A DNA stretch of 34,121 nucleotides. Source: an uncultured Eubacteriales bacterium. GTDB taxonomy: Bacteria; Bacillota; Clostridia; Oscillospirales; CAG-382. Positions 7,197 through 15,322 of the stretch are shown here, one piece after another. How positions within the stretch are numbered: position 1 is the first letter of the stretch; each line of letters starts with the position of its first letter. Location: NCBI GenBank assembly GCA_934444645.1, contig CAKSCV010000028.1, positions 1 to 34,121 of the forward strand, in the 5' to 3' direction. Position numbers and translations under genes: made by a program. Under the pieces are notes generated by a model. That model was not told the origin of the DNA and searched no databases. It worked only from the letters and a program-made list of their open reading frames with translations.

Positions 7197-10100
7197 CTAA
7201 ATGAAAGAGGTGGAAACATTCGCATCGTCTGTCAGTCTTTCGGCAACCTGCTCCATACTGGCTGTGCGGCAATCGCCGTAGAAGTAAACACCGGCGATTT
7301 TTACATAAGAACGCGCCACAAACGGCACGCGATACCGCATGACATACGTTGTTTCCTCCACGGTATACGGGCGGTCAAGTCCGGTGATCACGGCGGTGAA
7401 ATAGAAGCCGTCTTTGCCATACGAACCAAACGGCGTTTCGCCGTTTTCGGCAAACACAGTCTTGTTGTCGGTGCTTGTGCTGCGGTAATTTCTGGCGCCG
7501 ACATACGGGAAGCTGCCGGCGGTCATGCCGTTAAAGGTCTGTCCCGGCGCATTGCCGGCGTGAGCGGTCACTTTCAGATCCGTTTCCGGAGCGATACCGG
7601 CCATTGCATACAAATCGGCGCGTGCCACCAAAAATCCGTATTCTTCGGCACTCATATGCCCTTTTCCGTCGATGAACGCGGCAAAGCGGATACCGGCCGG
7701 CGACGTAGTGCGAATGGAGTTTTTGTCCGAAATCTGCGGCTCATGCGGCAGATAGGCTGTGATCACCGTATTTTTTTCTGCAAGCCTTAACGGCGTATCG
7801 ACCGAGTAAATTTTGGTTTCGCCCTCCACCTCTACGGTATACAGCTTGCTTCCGAGCAATGCTTCCTCCGGCTGGTAGCCTTCCGTGACGGCACCGTACA
7901 GATCGACGATCTCCGTGACGTTTCCTTCGCTGTCGGCATATGTCACCGTATAATCCGGAATGCCTTCGAGGACAAGGTTGCGGATATAATACGGCGTATT
8001 GGCTCCGGAAATCTGAATCTGCAAGGTGTTGCCGGGAACATTTTTGAAGGAATCGAGCGTAAACGTCGCGGCAATACGCGTCCAAACGCCGGCACTTGCC
8101 TGTCCGATGCCCTGATATACAAAGCTTTCGGGCGACGCCGACTTATCCTTGTGACAGAACAAGGCAAGGCTCACGTCGTTATCCGGACGGATATCAAAGC
8201 TTAACCGATACGTGCCGCCCTTTTGCAAAGAAAGAAGGCCGTTGGTGTTTTCGATATAAACGCCGTTTTCCGTGCGGAACACCGTTTCGGCGGTGTTATC
8301 GGGGTTTTTGTCCGTTCCGAGCGGAATCATCGAGAAGGTCTTGACTTCGGGATAACTTCTTCCGGGGCGAAGCGCAAACACCACCGATTGCTTCTGCCAA
8401 AGGACCTGCGCGGTCGTATTGGCGGACGGCGTGAAGGTGCTTCCGGCATCATACTGCGTCGTGCCGATCTTCCAGCCGTCAAAGATATATCCGGGACGCT
8501 TGGCGGCGCAATCCGGCAAGATCATGCTTTCACCGCGTTTGACGGTTTGTGTTTCGGGAAGTGAGCCGCGGCAGGGTTCTTCGCTTTCAAAGCTCACCTC
8601 ATAGTCGGACGGCGGCGTGAGGTCGGTGAGCGTAAATCCGCGGAAATAATACGGCGTATTGGCACCTTGAATCTGTAATTGCAAGGTGTTGCTCGGAACA
8701 TTGTTATAGTCATCGAGCGTAAAGGTCGCGCTGAGCGTCGTCCAAACACCACCCGCGGCACTGCCGACACCGGTATAGACAAAGGTTTCGGGCGATGCCG
8801 TTTGGTCTTTGTGACAGAACAGTGCAAAGCCGCGTGTTTCGTTCGGGCGAACCTCAAGACTCAGCTTGTAGGTATGGCCGCTTTCCATGGCGATCCTGCC
8901 ATGTGTATTGAAAATGAGAAGGCCGTTATCGGTATAAAACACCTTTTCCGACGCAAGATCCGGATTGTCGGTTACAGTCGGTGCCGCATAGGAGAAGGTC
9001 AGAATATCCGTAAGCGAATCGCCCGGATTGAGAGCCAAAACCACGCCGCCGGCTTTCCAAACCGCAAAGAGAGTGACATTTTCCGTGACGGTATACGTCT
9101 CACCGGGTTGATAGGTCGCATTGCCGTCCGTCCAACCGTTAAAGAAATAGCCGTCGCGCGTGATATCGGTTTCCGGAAGCGTTATTTTGCTGTTTTTGGC
9201 TGCACCGATCGCCGCAGGCAAGCTGCCGCCGGAAAAGCTTTCTTCGCTTGCGAACGAAACGGTCGCGGTGCGGTCGATGACATCAAATTTGGTGAGATAG
9301 AAATTATAGCCGCTCGCCTGCGCCGTGTCGGGATTGATATACAAGGTGATGGTATCGCTGTCGGACGGTGTAAAACTCTTATCCACCGTGATGGCGGTGG
9401 TCATGGTACGCCATTGGCCGGCAGAAGCCGTATCCGACACAACAAGATGCGGTTGGCCGGAATATTCAATGTTGACAAACACGGACGCATTTGCGTCGGT
9501 CATGGTTTTCACACCGTTTTTGTTGATGCCCGTTACGAAATATTCGACGGCAATATCGTAGGTATGTCCGGCTTTGAGCGGATAACCGGCCTTGGTATTT
9601 CGATAGCTGAAGGCTGAATAGAACGCGCCGTTATGCGCTTTTACATGATAGGCATAAGCATCCGGGTTTTCCGGATCGGTCGTCAGGCGCACAGTGGACG
9701 AGCCGCTGGCATACAGGCTCATATTGTCAAAATCGGTACGGGCATCTGCCAAACGAAGCACGGACATATCCGCATTCACGGGCAGCCAAACGGCTTGCAG
9801 AGCAGTATATTCCTCCGTCGCACGCACGGTATCGCCGGTCTTATACAGGCGGCTGCCGTCGGTAAAGCCGTAAAGCGTATAGCCCTCTTTCGCTGCCGTG
9901 CAGGCCGGGATCACCAACGTCTGTGTGCCGAAGGTCACATTTTCCGGCAAAGCACCGGTATACGACTTTCCGGATGCAAAGGTGAACGTATACGACGTCA
10001 CCTCGTGTGCCGTCCATGCCGCCGCAAGCTCCGTATCGCTGACAAGCACCATGGCCGCGCCCGGCGCATAGACCGTGTTCCCGTCTGTCCAACCGTCAAA

Positions 10101-12998
10101 GGTATACCCGGAGCGTTTGGGGGACTCTGCCGGAAGCATCACGGTTTCGCCAATCGTGCCGGTATAAGACTCCGGCAAGACACCGTTATATTCCTCTTTG
10201 CACACATACGAAAGCGTTGCAAGCGACTGCGGATCGACCGCCGGCTTTTGTGTCGGCTCAAACACAAGACCGTCCAAGCGTCCGAAATAGTTCTTGATTT
10301 TCACGGTCAAAGTATGCTCGCCCTCGGGCAGATACACCACACCGCATTCTTTTTTGGTAAAAGAATAATCGCCGGAAAGATATTCGTTGTTATACACAAG
10401 GTTTTGACAGCGTTTTCCGTCGACAAATACATCAACGCAATCGTTATGGCTGCTGCCGCTTTCGTTGACTGCCATGAAGGAAAGGTCATAATACCCGGCT
10501 TTTTCGACCTTGACAAAGTAATGCAGCAGACACGGGATGAAATGGTTACGCGCGTCGTAATGCCCGATGAGCATTAAGAAATCGTTTCGATAGACCGTTC
10601 CGTCCGTGCGGTAGCAATTTTCTGCCGGGATAATGGTTTCAACGTCGGCACGGATGACCTGCGAAGAAATTTCGGCAGTTTTGCGGCTGTCCAAAATTGC
10701 TTTGACAGTCGGTTTTACGGCAGAAATCAATTCGGCACGTGTAAGATCGCCGCTCGATAAAGCCGCAAGCAGCTTGCTTTCATCGCCGATGGGCATTTTG
10801 ACGTTAATACCGGCACGCAGCTCATTCACCGGATCGGAATCGTTGTACCAGTCGGTGAGCGTCACGCCGTCAAAGCCGAATTCTTCGCGCAGAATACCGG
10901 TTAAGAGGTCATAGCGTTCCGCACTTTCATAACCGTTCAAATAGTTGTAGGAGGACATCACAAAACGCGGCGATGCCTCTTGAATACAGATTTCAAACGG
11001 CTTAAGGTACAGCTCGCGCAAGGCTCGTTCGGACACGCGGCTGTCATTCTGACTGCGGTTTTCCTCTTTTTCATTCGCAACAAAATGCTTGATGGCAGCA
11101 TAAATGCCTTTTTCCTGTGCACCCTTGACCGCTGCCGCCGCCATTTTGCCCGACAACAACGGATCCTCCGAATAATATTCGAAATTACGGCCGCATAACG
11201 GGTGGCGGTGCAAATTGATGCCGGGTGCTAACCACACATCGATATAGCTGATAAGAGCCTCTTCGGCAACGCCCTCTCCCATCTGTTCGGCAAGTGCCGG
11301 ATTCCAGGTGCAGCCTATCAGTGTCTCGCAGCCCCAGCCCGTCGCCTTGCGACCGAGGCGCAGACCGCCGGGGCCATCGGCCGATTGGATCTCCGGCAGA
11401 ATATATTTGTTATTGACCGCGCGGCTGCCGCCGATAGCGCCGGTACAGTTATCCACACGCCCGTCATGTCCGACCATAAATGAAACAAGTTCCGCTTCGG
11501 ACATTTGCGCCAAAAATTCGTCAAGCGTTGCGTTGCCCGCAAGCACGTCACGTCCGGTTATGACGGTTTCCGGCGTGGTGCGGACGGCACTTTCAGCCGT
11601 TTGCGGCTTATGCGCCGTATCGGGAGCTGCAAAGCCCGACAGAGCCTCATAGCTTCCGTCGTCACGCAGGCGTTTCTCCAAATCCGTCGGCGCACAGTAG
11701 GCGTGCAGCTGTCGGATTTTGATCGTTTCGGCGACGGTATACGTGCCGCACGGGTTTGAGAGCGCATTGGTTACACTGTTGCCGACATACAGCTTGTAAG
11801 CGCCCTTTTCTAACACATACGCACTTTTGTTATCCGTGCCGGTTGCACCGGTATCGTCGAACGAAGCCATGGAAGCGATCGGGAAGGAAATCGACACGGT
11901 TTCGCTTTCTCCTGCGGCAAGGAGCTTGGTTTTGGCAAAACCGGCAAGCTCTGCTTTCGGATTTCCAAGCTTGCTGCCATCGGCGATGCGCGGCGCACCG
12001 TAATACACCTGCACCACTTCTTTCCCGGAAGTCTTTCCGGTGTTGGTTACCGTCACGCGGACAGTCACCGTCGTTTCATCGGCCGTATACGCTGCGTCTG
12101 CAAAAGAAAAGGCCGTATACGATAAACCAAATCCGAAAGGATAGTTGACATTTTTGTCAAATGTGGTAAAATAACGGTAGCCGACATAAATGTCTTCGGT
12201 GTAATCTGTGTAGTCGCGGTTATCAAACCCCTCGTCCGACGGATAATCGACAAGCTTTTCCGCAAGCGTCATGGTTAACTTTCCGGACGGATTGACCTTG
12301 CCGAGAAGCAGATCGACCATCGCGTTTCCGCCCTCCGCACCGGGATACCAAACGTATAATACCGCTTCCGCATCGATGCCCTCGACCTTTCCGACCGCCC
12401 AAGACGTATCGATCGCGCCGCCTGCATTGACAAGCACGATCACCGTATCATACAGCGATGAAAGCTTTTTTAGCATTTTGGTTTCCGCGTCGCTCAAATA
12501 CCAATCGCCCTTCTCGGCCTTTCTGTCGCCGCCTTCGGTCGAATAGCGCGAAATAATCATGACTGCTTTATCGGTAGAGGCGCGCGCAGCCGCATACATC
12601 GCATCATCCGGAACATAGCCTGCATGATTCCGATAAGCCTCGGCAAGCGGCTTGTAAACGCTTATTTCACCGGCGTTCTCCGCCGCTTCAAGCGCACTTA
12701 GCAAATCGACCGGCGTATAGCTCGGCGTAAGCTCGCTTGAGCCGCCGCCTCCGATCTGAAAGCCGCTCGTCGTTTTGCCCGTATAGATGCAAGCAGAGCC
12801 GAAAACGGCGATCCGATCCGTGCTTGCAAGCGGAAGCGCATCGGCTTCGTTTTTCAAAAGCACCATGCCTTCTGTCAGAATCTCGCGCGACAGAGGCTTG
12901 TTTCTGTCATTCAAGGCATAGGCGTCTGCAGAAAGCGGTGTCAAAACTGCAGCAAGCACAACCGCCGTCAAAAACAGAGTCGTCCAAATTCGTTTCAT
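7197..12998 (-). CDS. Secreted multi-modular GH3 glycosidase with inverted domain order
   Basis: This 1933-aa protein is probably a beta-glucosidase or related beta-glycosidase acting outside the cell. The signal peptide is residues 1-26. The GH3 C-terminal domain comes first (about 35-300), with SRYSTEGGDR placing the likely acid/base Glu at 155. A fibronectin-III-like domain follows (about 310-410). The GH3 TIM-barrel domain is at about 450-780, with TLTDWYN placing the nucleophile Asp at 716. Then come a CBM6/35-like beta-sandwich (about 785-915), InlB/Flg_new repeats (about 925-1070, 1243-1314 and 1466-1534), a jelly-roll-like domain (about 1070-1240), a duplicated module (about 1315-1465 and 1536-1683) and an unassigned C-terminal domain (about 1755-1933). 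No SLH or sortase anchor is seen. The divergent AraC gene is the likely regulator. Substrate is not certain. Confidence 0.9.
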   Translation of the reverse strand: MKRIWTTLFLTAVVLAAVLTPLSADAYALNDRNKPLSREILTEGMVLLKNEADALPLASTDRIAVFGSACIYTGKTTSGFQIGGGGSSELTPSYTPVDLLSALEAAENAGEISVYKPLAEAYRNHAGYVPDDAMYAAARASTDKAVMIISRYSTEGGDRKAEKGDWYLSDAETKMLKKLSSLYDTVIVLVNAGGAIDTSWAVGKVEGIDAEAVLYVWYPGAEGGNAMVDLLLGKVNPSGKLTMTLAEKLVDYPSDEGFDNRDYTDYTEDIYVGYRYFTTFDKNVNYPFGFGLSYTAFSFADAAYTADETTVTVRVTVTNTGKTSGKEVVQVYYGAPRIADGSKLGNPKAELAGFAKTKLLAAGESETVSISFPIASMASFDDTGATGTDNKSAYVLEKGAYKLYVGNSVTNALSNPCGTYTVAETIKIRQLHAYCAPTDLEKRLRDDGSYEALSGFAAPDTAHKPQTAESAVRTTPETVITGRDVLAGNATLDEFLAQMSEAELVSFMVGHDGRVDNCTGAIGGSRAVNNKYILPEIQSADGPGGLRLGRKATGWGCETLIGCTWNPALAEQMGEGVAEEALISYIDVWLAPGINLHRHPLCGRNFEYYSEDPLLSGKMAAAAVKGAQEKGIYAAIKHFVANEKEENRSQNDSRVSERALRELYLKPFEICIQEASPRFVMSSYNYLNGYESAERYDLLTGILREEFGFDGVTLTDWYNDSDPVNELRAGINVKMPIGDESKLLAALSSGDLTRAELISAVKPTVKAILDSRKTAEISSQVIRADVETIIPAENCYRTDGTVYRNDFLMLIGHYDARNHFIPCLLHYFVKVEKAGYYDLSFMAVNESGSSHNDCVDVFVDGKRCQNLVYNNEYLSGDYSFTKKECGVVYLPEGEHTLTVKIKNYFGRLDGLVFEPTQKPAVDPQSLATLSYVCKEEYNGVLPESYTGTIGETVMLPAESPKRSGYTFDGWTDGNTVYAPGAAMVLVSDTELAAAWTAHEVTSYTFTFASGKSYTGALPENVTFGTQTLVIPACTAAKEGYTLYGFTDGSRLYKTGDTVRATEEYTALQAVWLPVNADMSVLRLADARTDFDNMSLYASGSSTVRLTTDPENPDAYAYHVKAHNGAFYSAFSYRNTKAGYPLKAGHTYDIAVEYFVTGINKNGVKTMTDANASVFVNIEYSGQPHLVVSDTASAGQWRTMTTAITVDKSFTPSDSDTITLYINPDTAQASGYNFYLTKFDVIDRTATVSFASEESFSGGSLPAAIGAAKNSKITLPETDITRDGYFFNGWTDGNATYQPGETYTVTENVTLFAVWKAGGVVLALNPGDSLTDILTFSYAAPTVTDNPDLASEKVFYTDNGLLIFNTHGRIAMESGHTYKLSLEVRPNETRGFALFCHKDQTASPETFVYTGVGSAAGGVWTTLSATFTLDDYNNVPSNTLQLQIQGANTPYYFRGFTLTDLTPPSDYEVSFESEEPCRGSLPETQTVKRGESMILPDCAAKRPGYIFDGWKIGTTQYDAGSTFTPSANTTAQVLWQKQSVVFALRPGRSYPEVKTFSMIPLGTDKNPDNTAETVFRTENGVYIENTNGLLSLQKGGTYRLSFDIRPDNDVSLALFCHKDKSASPESFVYQGIGQASAGVWTRIAATFTLDSFKNVPGNTLQIQISGANTPYYIRNLVLEGIPDYTVTYADSEGNVTEIVDLYGAVTEGYQPEEALLGSKLYTVEVEGETKIYSVDTPLRLAEKNTVITAYLPHEPQISDKNSIRTTSPAGIRFAAFIDGKGHMSAEEYGFLVARADLYAMAGIAPETDLKVTAHAGNAPGQTFNGMTAGSFPYVGARNYRSTSTDNKTVFAENGETPFGSYGKDGFYFTAVITGLDRPYTVEETTYVMRYRVPFVARSYVKIAGVYFYGDCRTASMEQVAERLTDDANVSTSFI

Positions 12999-13070
12999 AC
13001 GAAGATCTCATCCTTTCCGTTTTTGTGATTTTCAACAAAGCGATACTGAAATACTGCTTTATCTATGTAT

Positions 13071-13099
13071 ATTATAGCATTCCCTCCCTCGTGCAGCAA
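13071..13099 (-). promoter_or_regulatory. Promoter of the GH3 gene
   Basis: On the minus strand, TTGCTG (13099-13094), a 17-nt spacer and TATAAT (13076-13071) give a start near 13064 and a leader of about 66 nt. AAAGGA (13016-13011) is the likely ribosome binding site, with a rather long spacing to the ATG at 12998. Upstream of the -35, TGACAAAA occurs at 13100-13107 and 13140-13147, with a TGACA at 13122-13126; these are candidate regulator sites. I could not place a convincing promoter for the divergent AraC gene. Confidence 0.75.
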
Positions 13100-13157
13100 T
13101 GACAAAACACGGCAAAATCAGTGACACTTTCCGTCCGACTGACAAAAAGGAGCAGCC

Positions 13158-14003
13158 ATGATTTACGAAAAAATCCGCGACCTTCCCGACAAACCGTTAG
13201 TCTTTTATACGAACCACAGCGAAATCTGCGAACACCATCATGCCAGCATCGAAATCGCCTACGTGATAAGCGGAACCGTCACCATATGTGCGGATAACGC
13301 CTCCTATTCCCTATCCGAGCGTCAATTTGCCGTCATCGGCAGCAATATTATCCATTCATATACCGCGCAAGAAGGGCTTTGCATTGTGGTGCTGCTGCCG
13401 CTTGCCATGCTTACACCGTTTCGAAGCAAGCTTGTCGGCTGCACGTTTTCGCCGTGTGTTTTTACGGACACGGAAGACAGTCTTGTCAAAACGCTCTTCG
13501 ATACCATGGCAAAGGTGATCGGCAACACCGCCGATTTTGAAGATTCCAACAATAAAGACGCTCTTTTGCAAAGCCTTACGCACACCTTTATGGTCTATCT
13601 TTTAGGAAAAACGAACTTCGAAAAAAAGACCAAACGCAGCATTCCCGACGGAGCTGCCATTACCGAATACCTTCAACACAACTACATGACCGATGTTTCC
13701 GCAAGCAGCCTTGCCAAACGGTTCGGCTACACCGAAAAACACGTGACCGAAATCGTCAAATATCTTTGCGGAATGCCGCTAAAGGATTATATCCATATGC
13801 TGCGGATCAATGAAGGAAAACGATTGCTTTTAGAAAATCATACGCTTGACAATATCGCAGCACTCGTCGGCTTTTCCTGCACACGCACATTTTTGCGCTC
13901 GTTTGTCAAAATCACCGGACAAACGCCGAGTGCTTACAAAAAGGACTGTACGGCAGGTATCTCCGCAAGCCTGCCGCCAAACGATGAGTTGTATTTTCAT
14001 TAA
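13158..14003 (+). CDS. AraC-family transcriptional regulator (divergent from GH3)
   Basis: This 281-aa cytosolic regulator has an N-terminal cupin-like sensing domain (about 15-95, with EICEHHHASIEIAYVISG and a conserved GS-IIHSY turn). The C-terminal AraC/XylS double helix-turn-helix is at about 175-268, with a first HTH around SASSLAKRFGYTEKHVTEIV and the second in the NIAALVGFSCTRTFLRSFVK block. The start is ATG with AAAGGAG 6 nt upstream. It is transcribed divergently from the GH3 gene across 159 bp, the usual arrangement for a sugar-responsive activator of a neighbouring glycosidase. The effector is presumably a sugar released by GH3, but that is inferred. Confidence 0.9.
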   Translation: MIYEKIRDLPDKPLVFYTNHSEICEHHHASIEIAYVISGTVTICADNASYSLSERQFAVIGSNIIHSYTAQEGLCIVVLLPLAMLTPFRSKLVGCTFSPCVFTDTEDSLVKTLFDTMAKVIGNTADFEDSNNKDALLQSLTHTFMVYLLGKTNFEKKTKRSIPDGAAITEYLQHNYMTDVSASSLAKRFGYTEKHVTEIVKYLCGMPLKDYIHMLRINEGKRLLLENHTLDNIAALVGFSCTRTFLRSFVKITGQTPSAYKKDCTAGISASLPPNDELYFH

Positions 14004-14006
14004 AAA

Positions 14007-14037
14007 AACAGACGAGGCGTTTATACCTCGTCTGTTT
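14007..14037. terminator. Bidirectional terminator
   Basis: An 11-bp perfect stem (AACAGACGAGG, 14007-14017, with CCTCGTCTGTT, 14026-14036) has a run of A on the left, so it works for the AraC gene (plus) and the convergent DUF1540 gene (minus). Confidence 0.85.
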
Positions 14038-14058
14038 ACTTGTTTCGAAATGTGCGCC

Positions 14059-14379
14059 CTATTCCTTGCGGAAGGTGCGGCATTCGGTTTCGCTGCTGCA
14101 GCAGGCATTTTCGCCGCCAACATTGATGCGGTCAGCCGTGCAGGCACTGTGTTCGTTATACTTGCACTCGTGTGCATCACATTCCACCGCGCAGTTGCTG
14201 CAGGCACATTCGCAGGGCGTGCAGTTGACAAAGCCGTGCTCGGTGCGGTCGGTGTAGCTGTCACAAAGCGTCTCGTTATAGGTTTCGGCGTTTTCGCCTT
14301 CAATACGAATGCTCTGCAAACGGCAGCCGCCGTTGTCGTTAAAATTGCATTTGTGTGCTTCACATCGGATTTTTGCCAT
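14059..14379 (-). CDS. Cysteine-rich protein with two DUF1540 domains
   Basis: This 106-aa protein carries 15 cysteines in two DUF1540 units (residues 4-42, IRCEAHKCNFN to CDSY, and 65-103, VECDAHECKYN to CRTF), joined by a Cys-dense linker (51-64). The Cys spacing suggests metal binding or disulfides. The function of DUF1540 proteins is not established. I chose ATG at 14379 because AAAGGA lies 9 nt upstream and the frame then begins with the domain itself; an in-frame ATG 9 nt earlier overlaps that site. A sporulation-type promoter is a candidate upstream (14441-14469). It follows tsaE on the same strand but appears to have its own promoter. Confidence 0.85.
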   Translation of the reverse strand: MAKIRCEAHKCNFNDNGGCRLQSIRIEGENAETYNETLCDSYTDRTEHGFVNCTPCECACSNCAVECDAHECKYNEHSACTADRINVGGENACCSSETECRTFRKE

Positions 14380-14440
14380 ACTTACCATTCCTTTCGATTC
14401 TTTTCCTGAAGCCTGCAAGCGTTGTGCAGACTACAAACGG

Positions 14441-14469
14441 TAGTATGCGTTCAAAATCCGAATTTATGC
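14441..14469 (-). promoter_or_regulatory. Candidate sigma-G/F-like promoter of the DUF1540 gene
   Basis: On the minus strand, GCATA (14469-14465), a 17-nt spacer and CATACTA (14447-14441) resemble the forespore sigma-G class (about GNATR, 17-18 nt, CATNNTA). No vegetative promoter is evident in the same 95-bp gap. The call rests on motif matching alone. Confidence 0.4.
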
Positions 14470-14473
14470 ATTA

Positions 14474-14908
14474 TTACTCTTCGGACGCGTCAAAAATGCG
14501 GATGACACGCTCCGAAGCCGCAGTTTTTTCAAAACAGATCTCATAGCGTTTGTCCGGCAAGGCATACGGAATGTTTTCACACCATTCGCACGCCATAATG
14601 CCGCCGCGGTCGAAATAATCGTAAAAACCGGTGGCATACAGGCTGTCCTCATCCGGAACGCGGTATAAATCAAAATGAAAAAGCGGCGGTGTTCCGCGAT
14701 ATTCGTTCACAATTGCATACGTCGGACTGGATACCCGCACATCTTTGCAAAATACAGCGGCAAGACCGCGGATAAACGCCGTTTTGCCTGAGCCGAGATC
14801 GCCGAAAAAAGCTAAAAAATCTCCGGCTTTCAGCTGCTTGGCAAATGTTCGCGCGGCATTTTCGGTTTCTTCTTCACAGCTTGTATGGAATTCGGCTATC
14901 TTCTTCAA
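14474..14908 (-). CDS. tsaE: tRNA threonylcarbamoyladenosine biosynthesis protein TsaE
   Basis: This 144-aa P-loop ATPase drives turnover of the TsaB-TsaD complex in t6A synthesis; it acts in the cytosol. The Walker A motif is FFGDLGSGKTAFIRGL (about residues 34-49). The family motifs SSPTYAIVNEY (about 60-70), HFDLYR (about 77-82) and EWCEN (about 108-112) follow in order. The length is normal for TsaE. The start is a TTG at 14908, chosen because AAAGGA stands 9 nt upstream and no in-frame ATG fits. It lies 414 nt after comM on the same strand, with its own candidate promoter. Confidence 0.94.
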   Translation of the reverse strand: MKKIAEFHTSCEEETENAARTFAKQLKAGDFLAFFGDLGSGKTAFIRGLAAVFCKDVRVSSPTYAIVNEYRGTPPLFHFDLYRVPDEDSLYATGFYDYFDRGGIMACEWCENIPYALPDKRYEICFEKTAASERVIRIFDASEE

Positions 14909-15322
14909 GTACAGTCATCCTTTCAAAAGCAATCGAAGCAAATACGCTCGAAATGTATAAATATTCTCGAAAAGCGTGTATTTATTCACGCAAGCTATGC
15001 CTGTGCGTTAACATAATTTTGACGCATTTTGAGTTTTCCACTCTTTCGTCGAATTTTGTTGAAAAAACATGCAAATCCCCAAAAGCGGATAAAACCGCAC
15101 CGTTTTCACAGAGTTATAGACATTCTCAACAGAGTTATCAACAGGCAATTGCTGAAAATAATAATTTTCAGTGGAAAACGTCGGGCATTTCGCGGTGTAC
15201 TTTTATACGTTCCGCAAGAGCGGAAATCGGCTTTCCCACATTTTTTCACAAAAGCCATACTTTTATGCATTCGTCAAAGAGGCCTCGCGATCGATGCGCA
15301 AAAGCGTATTTTTTCACGCTGC
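14909..15322. other. 414-bp intergenic region between comM and tsaE
   Basis: There is no credible gene. It holds the 5' leader and promoter region of tsaE. Also present are a 10-bp direct repeat (ACAGAGTTAT at 15108-15117 and 15129-15138, 21 bp apart) that includes DnaA-box-like TTATAGACA and TTATCAACA. A 20-bp AT-rich palindrome lies at 15152-15171 (CTGAAAAT/ATTTTCAG). Small hairpins are at 14974-14991 (GCGTG/CACGC), 15085-15098 (GCGG/CCGC) and 15304-15319 (GCGT/ACGC). The last is a weak terminator candidate for comM. Confidence 0.6.
15113..15141 (-). promoter_or_regulatory. Candidate promoter of tsaE
   Basis: On the minus strand, TTGATA (15141-15136), a 17-nt spacer and TATAAC (15118-15113) fit sigma-A with two mismatches. 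The start would be near 15106, leaving a leader of about 200 nt. The boxes overlap the 21-bp-spaced direct repeats, which might be regulator sites. Confidence 0.5.

Noticed and set aside
8679..10577. Two plus-strand frames of over 300 codons opposite the GH3 gene
   Set aside because: They are shadows of the GH3 coding strand with no start signals or recognisable motifs.
15107..15171. Replication origin (oriC)
   Set aside because: Two degenerate DnaA-like boxes are not enough, and dnaA, dnaN or rpmH are not nearby. A promoter explains part of the signal.
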